Assembly (NCBI GenBank): GCA_028702365.1
Contig: JAQVOZ010000056.1
Location: 1 to 7,907 of the forward strand
DNA: 7,907 nucleotides
DNA from: Candidatus Omnitrophota bacterium
GTDB taxonomy: Bacteria; Omnitrophota; Gorgyraeia; Duberdicusellales; 4484-171
Direction of reading: 5' to 3'
A model generated the notes under the pieces. The model saw only the letters and a program-made list of their open reading frames with translations, ran no database searches and was not told the origin of the DNA. The translations under genes and the position numbers were made by a program. Below are positions 7,239 to 7,907 of this stretch, piece after piece (within the stretch, counting starts at the first letter, position 1; the number at the start of each line of letters is the position of its first letter).

Positions 7239-7907
7239 TTATAAAAATCTCAAATTTTCAATTATCGCCGCAGGCTTTGCTTCCTGCAGCACAAAGCTCT
7301 CAACCGCGGGGCTGCATCCGCACTCTTTGCAGACAGTTTCATCGTAAATTCCCTTGCGGCAACAGCATAAACCTAGTTGCCCCTGGTTAATTGTAATACT
7401 TGACCACACCGGCCTCCTCCATTTATCGCGTTTTAAATATTTTAGCCCATCAAAAGTATTGACCACCCTAAACGGGTGCCTGCGCTTAATCCTTATAAGC
7501 TTATCAATAACGCTGCGCTTTGTTTTTTCATCAAGAATCATAGCCTTATTTGAACCCAGGTAAGGCGTAAAAAGATGGAAAAATATTCCTCTTACATTCT
7601 TAATATCAAATATCTGCGCAGCCGCTTGTTCAAAATTCCAAGCATTGACTGCGCTTACGGTAAAATTAACGTAAATGCCGCGATGGTTGCTGTTATTAAG
7701 ATTATTTAAAACATCATCGTAAATTCTGCCGCGAATGGTATTATGCTGCGCTGGTTGCCCGTCAAGGCTCACCCACAGATAACTGGCCTTTGATTGCAAG
7801 GGAAATGTTCCGTTGGTGCACACAACCACCCTGAAAAAACCAAGCTTTTCTGAAAACTCAATAATATCGTCTAAATTATATTCTCCGTCCTTCCAGAAAA
7901 ACGGTTC
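7239..7907 (-). CDS. Radical SAM protein, C-terminal part, with a cysteine-rich tail; N-terminus beyond window edge
   Basis: 222 residues are visible, and the frame is open to the right edge. A GTG at 7829 is internal, not the start, because the frame continues upstream with matching radical SAM sequence. The visible part begins EPFF, which would be the end of the GGEP motif of the radical SAM core. It then shows FRVVVCTNGTFP and LWVSLDGQPAQHNTIRG, which are typical of the central strands of the barrel. The CxxxCxxC cluster motif must lie outside the window. The tail (residues 181 to 198 of the visible part) reads CCCRKGIYDETVCKECGC: six cysteines that could bind an auxiliary iron-sulfur cluster. 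The spacing does not fit the usual SPASM pattern. The general look recalls HpnH-like or other SPASM-related radical SAM proteins, but the substrate is unknown. Its stop is 132 bases from the activase start. Confidence 0.88.
   Translation of the reverse strand, partial: EPFFWKDGEYNLDDIIEFSEKLGFFRVVVCTNGTFPLQSKASYLWVSLDGQPAQHNTIRGRIYDDVLNNLNNSNHRGIYVNFTVSAVNAWNFEQAAAQIFDIKNVRGIFFHLFTPYLGSNKAMILDEKTKRSVIDKLIRIKRRHPFRVVNTFDGLKYLKRDKWRRPVWSSITINQGQLGLCCCRKGIYDETVCKECGCSPAVESFVLQEAKPAAIIENLRFL

Noticed and set aside
7239..7829. Treating GTG at 7829 as the start of a complete 196-residue protein
   Set aside because: The frame stays open to the window edge, and the extra 26 codons continue radical SAM sequence beginning with EPFF, so the gene is partial.

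Overview
The window is a compact, AT-rich bacterial segment. All six supported genes lie on the minus strand, so transcription runs from high to low coordinates. There are no RNA genes, mobile elements, CRISPR arrays or long repeats, and no gap reaches 300 bases. The gene content suggests an uncultured anaerobe or facultative anaerobe: a B12-dependent (class II) ribonucleotide reductase, a giant 2-hydroxyacyl-CoA dehydratase-activase-like iron-sulfur protein and a radical SAM protein. The style resembles candidate phyla such as Omnitrophota or related lineages. That placement is a low-confidence inference, because no ribosomal or marker gene is present.

In transcription order, the right edge (7907 to 7239) holds the C-terminal part of a radical SAM protein with an unusual cysteine-rich tail. 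A 132-base spacer follows, with a near-consensus sigma-70 promoter (TTGACT-N16-TATAAT). It drives a 1432-residue protein (7106 to 2808) that joins two BadF/HgdC-type ATPase domains, a cysteine linker, a DUF2229/HgdB-like part and a COG3581-like part. The first ATPase domain looks degenerate while the second looks intact.

After a 61-base gap with a second near-consensus promoter (TTGACA-N16-TAAAAT) comes a four-gene cluster: a small exported protein resembling DUF6438-type domains (2746 to 2222), a stand-alone receiver domain (2175 to 1801), a VanZ-like membrane protein (1796 to 1458) and nrdJ (1447 off the left edge). The last three are only 4 and 10 bases apart, which suggests one transcript and coupled translation.

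The metabolic theme is oxygen-sensitive or low-potential radical and iron-sulfur chemistry. NrdJ makes deoxyribonucleotides using adenosylcobalamin. The giant activase probably uses ATP to push electrons to a very low potential for an unknown acceptor. Nothing in the window names its substrate. It is the best candidate here for under-described biology, although the family itself is widespread and known.
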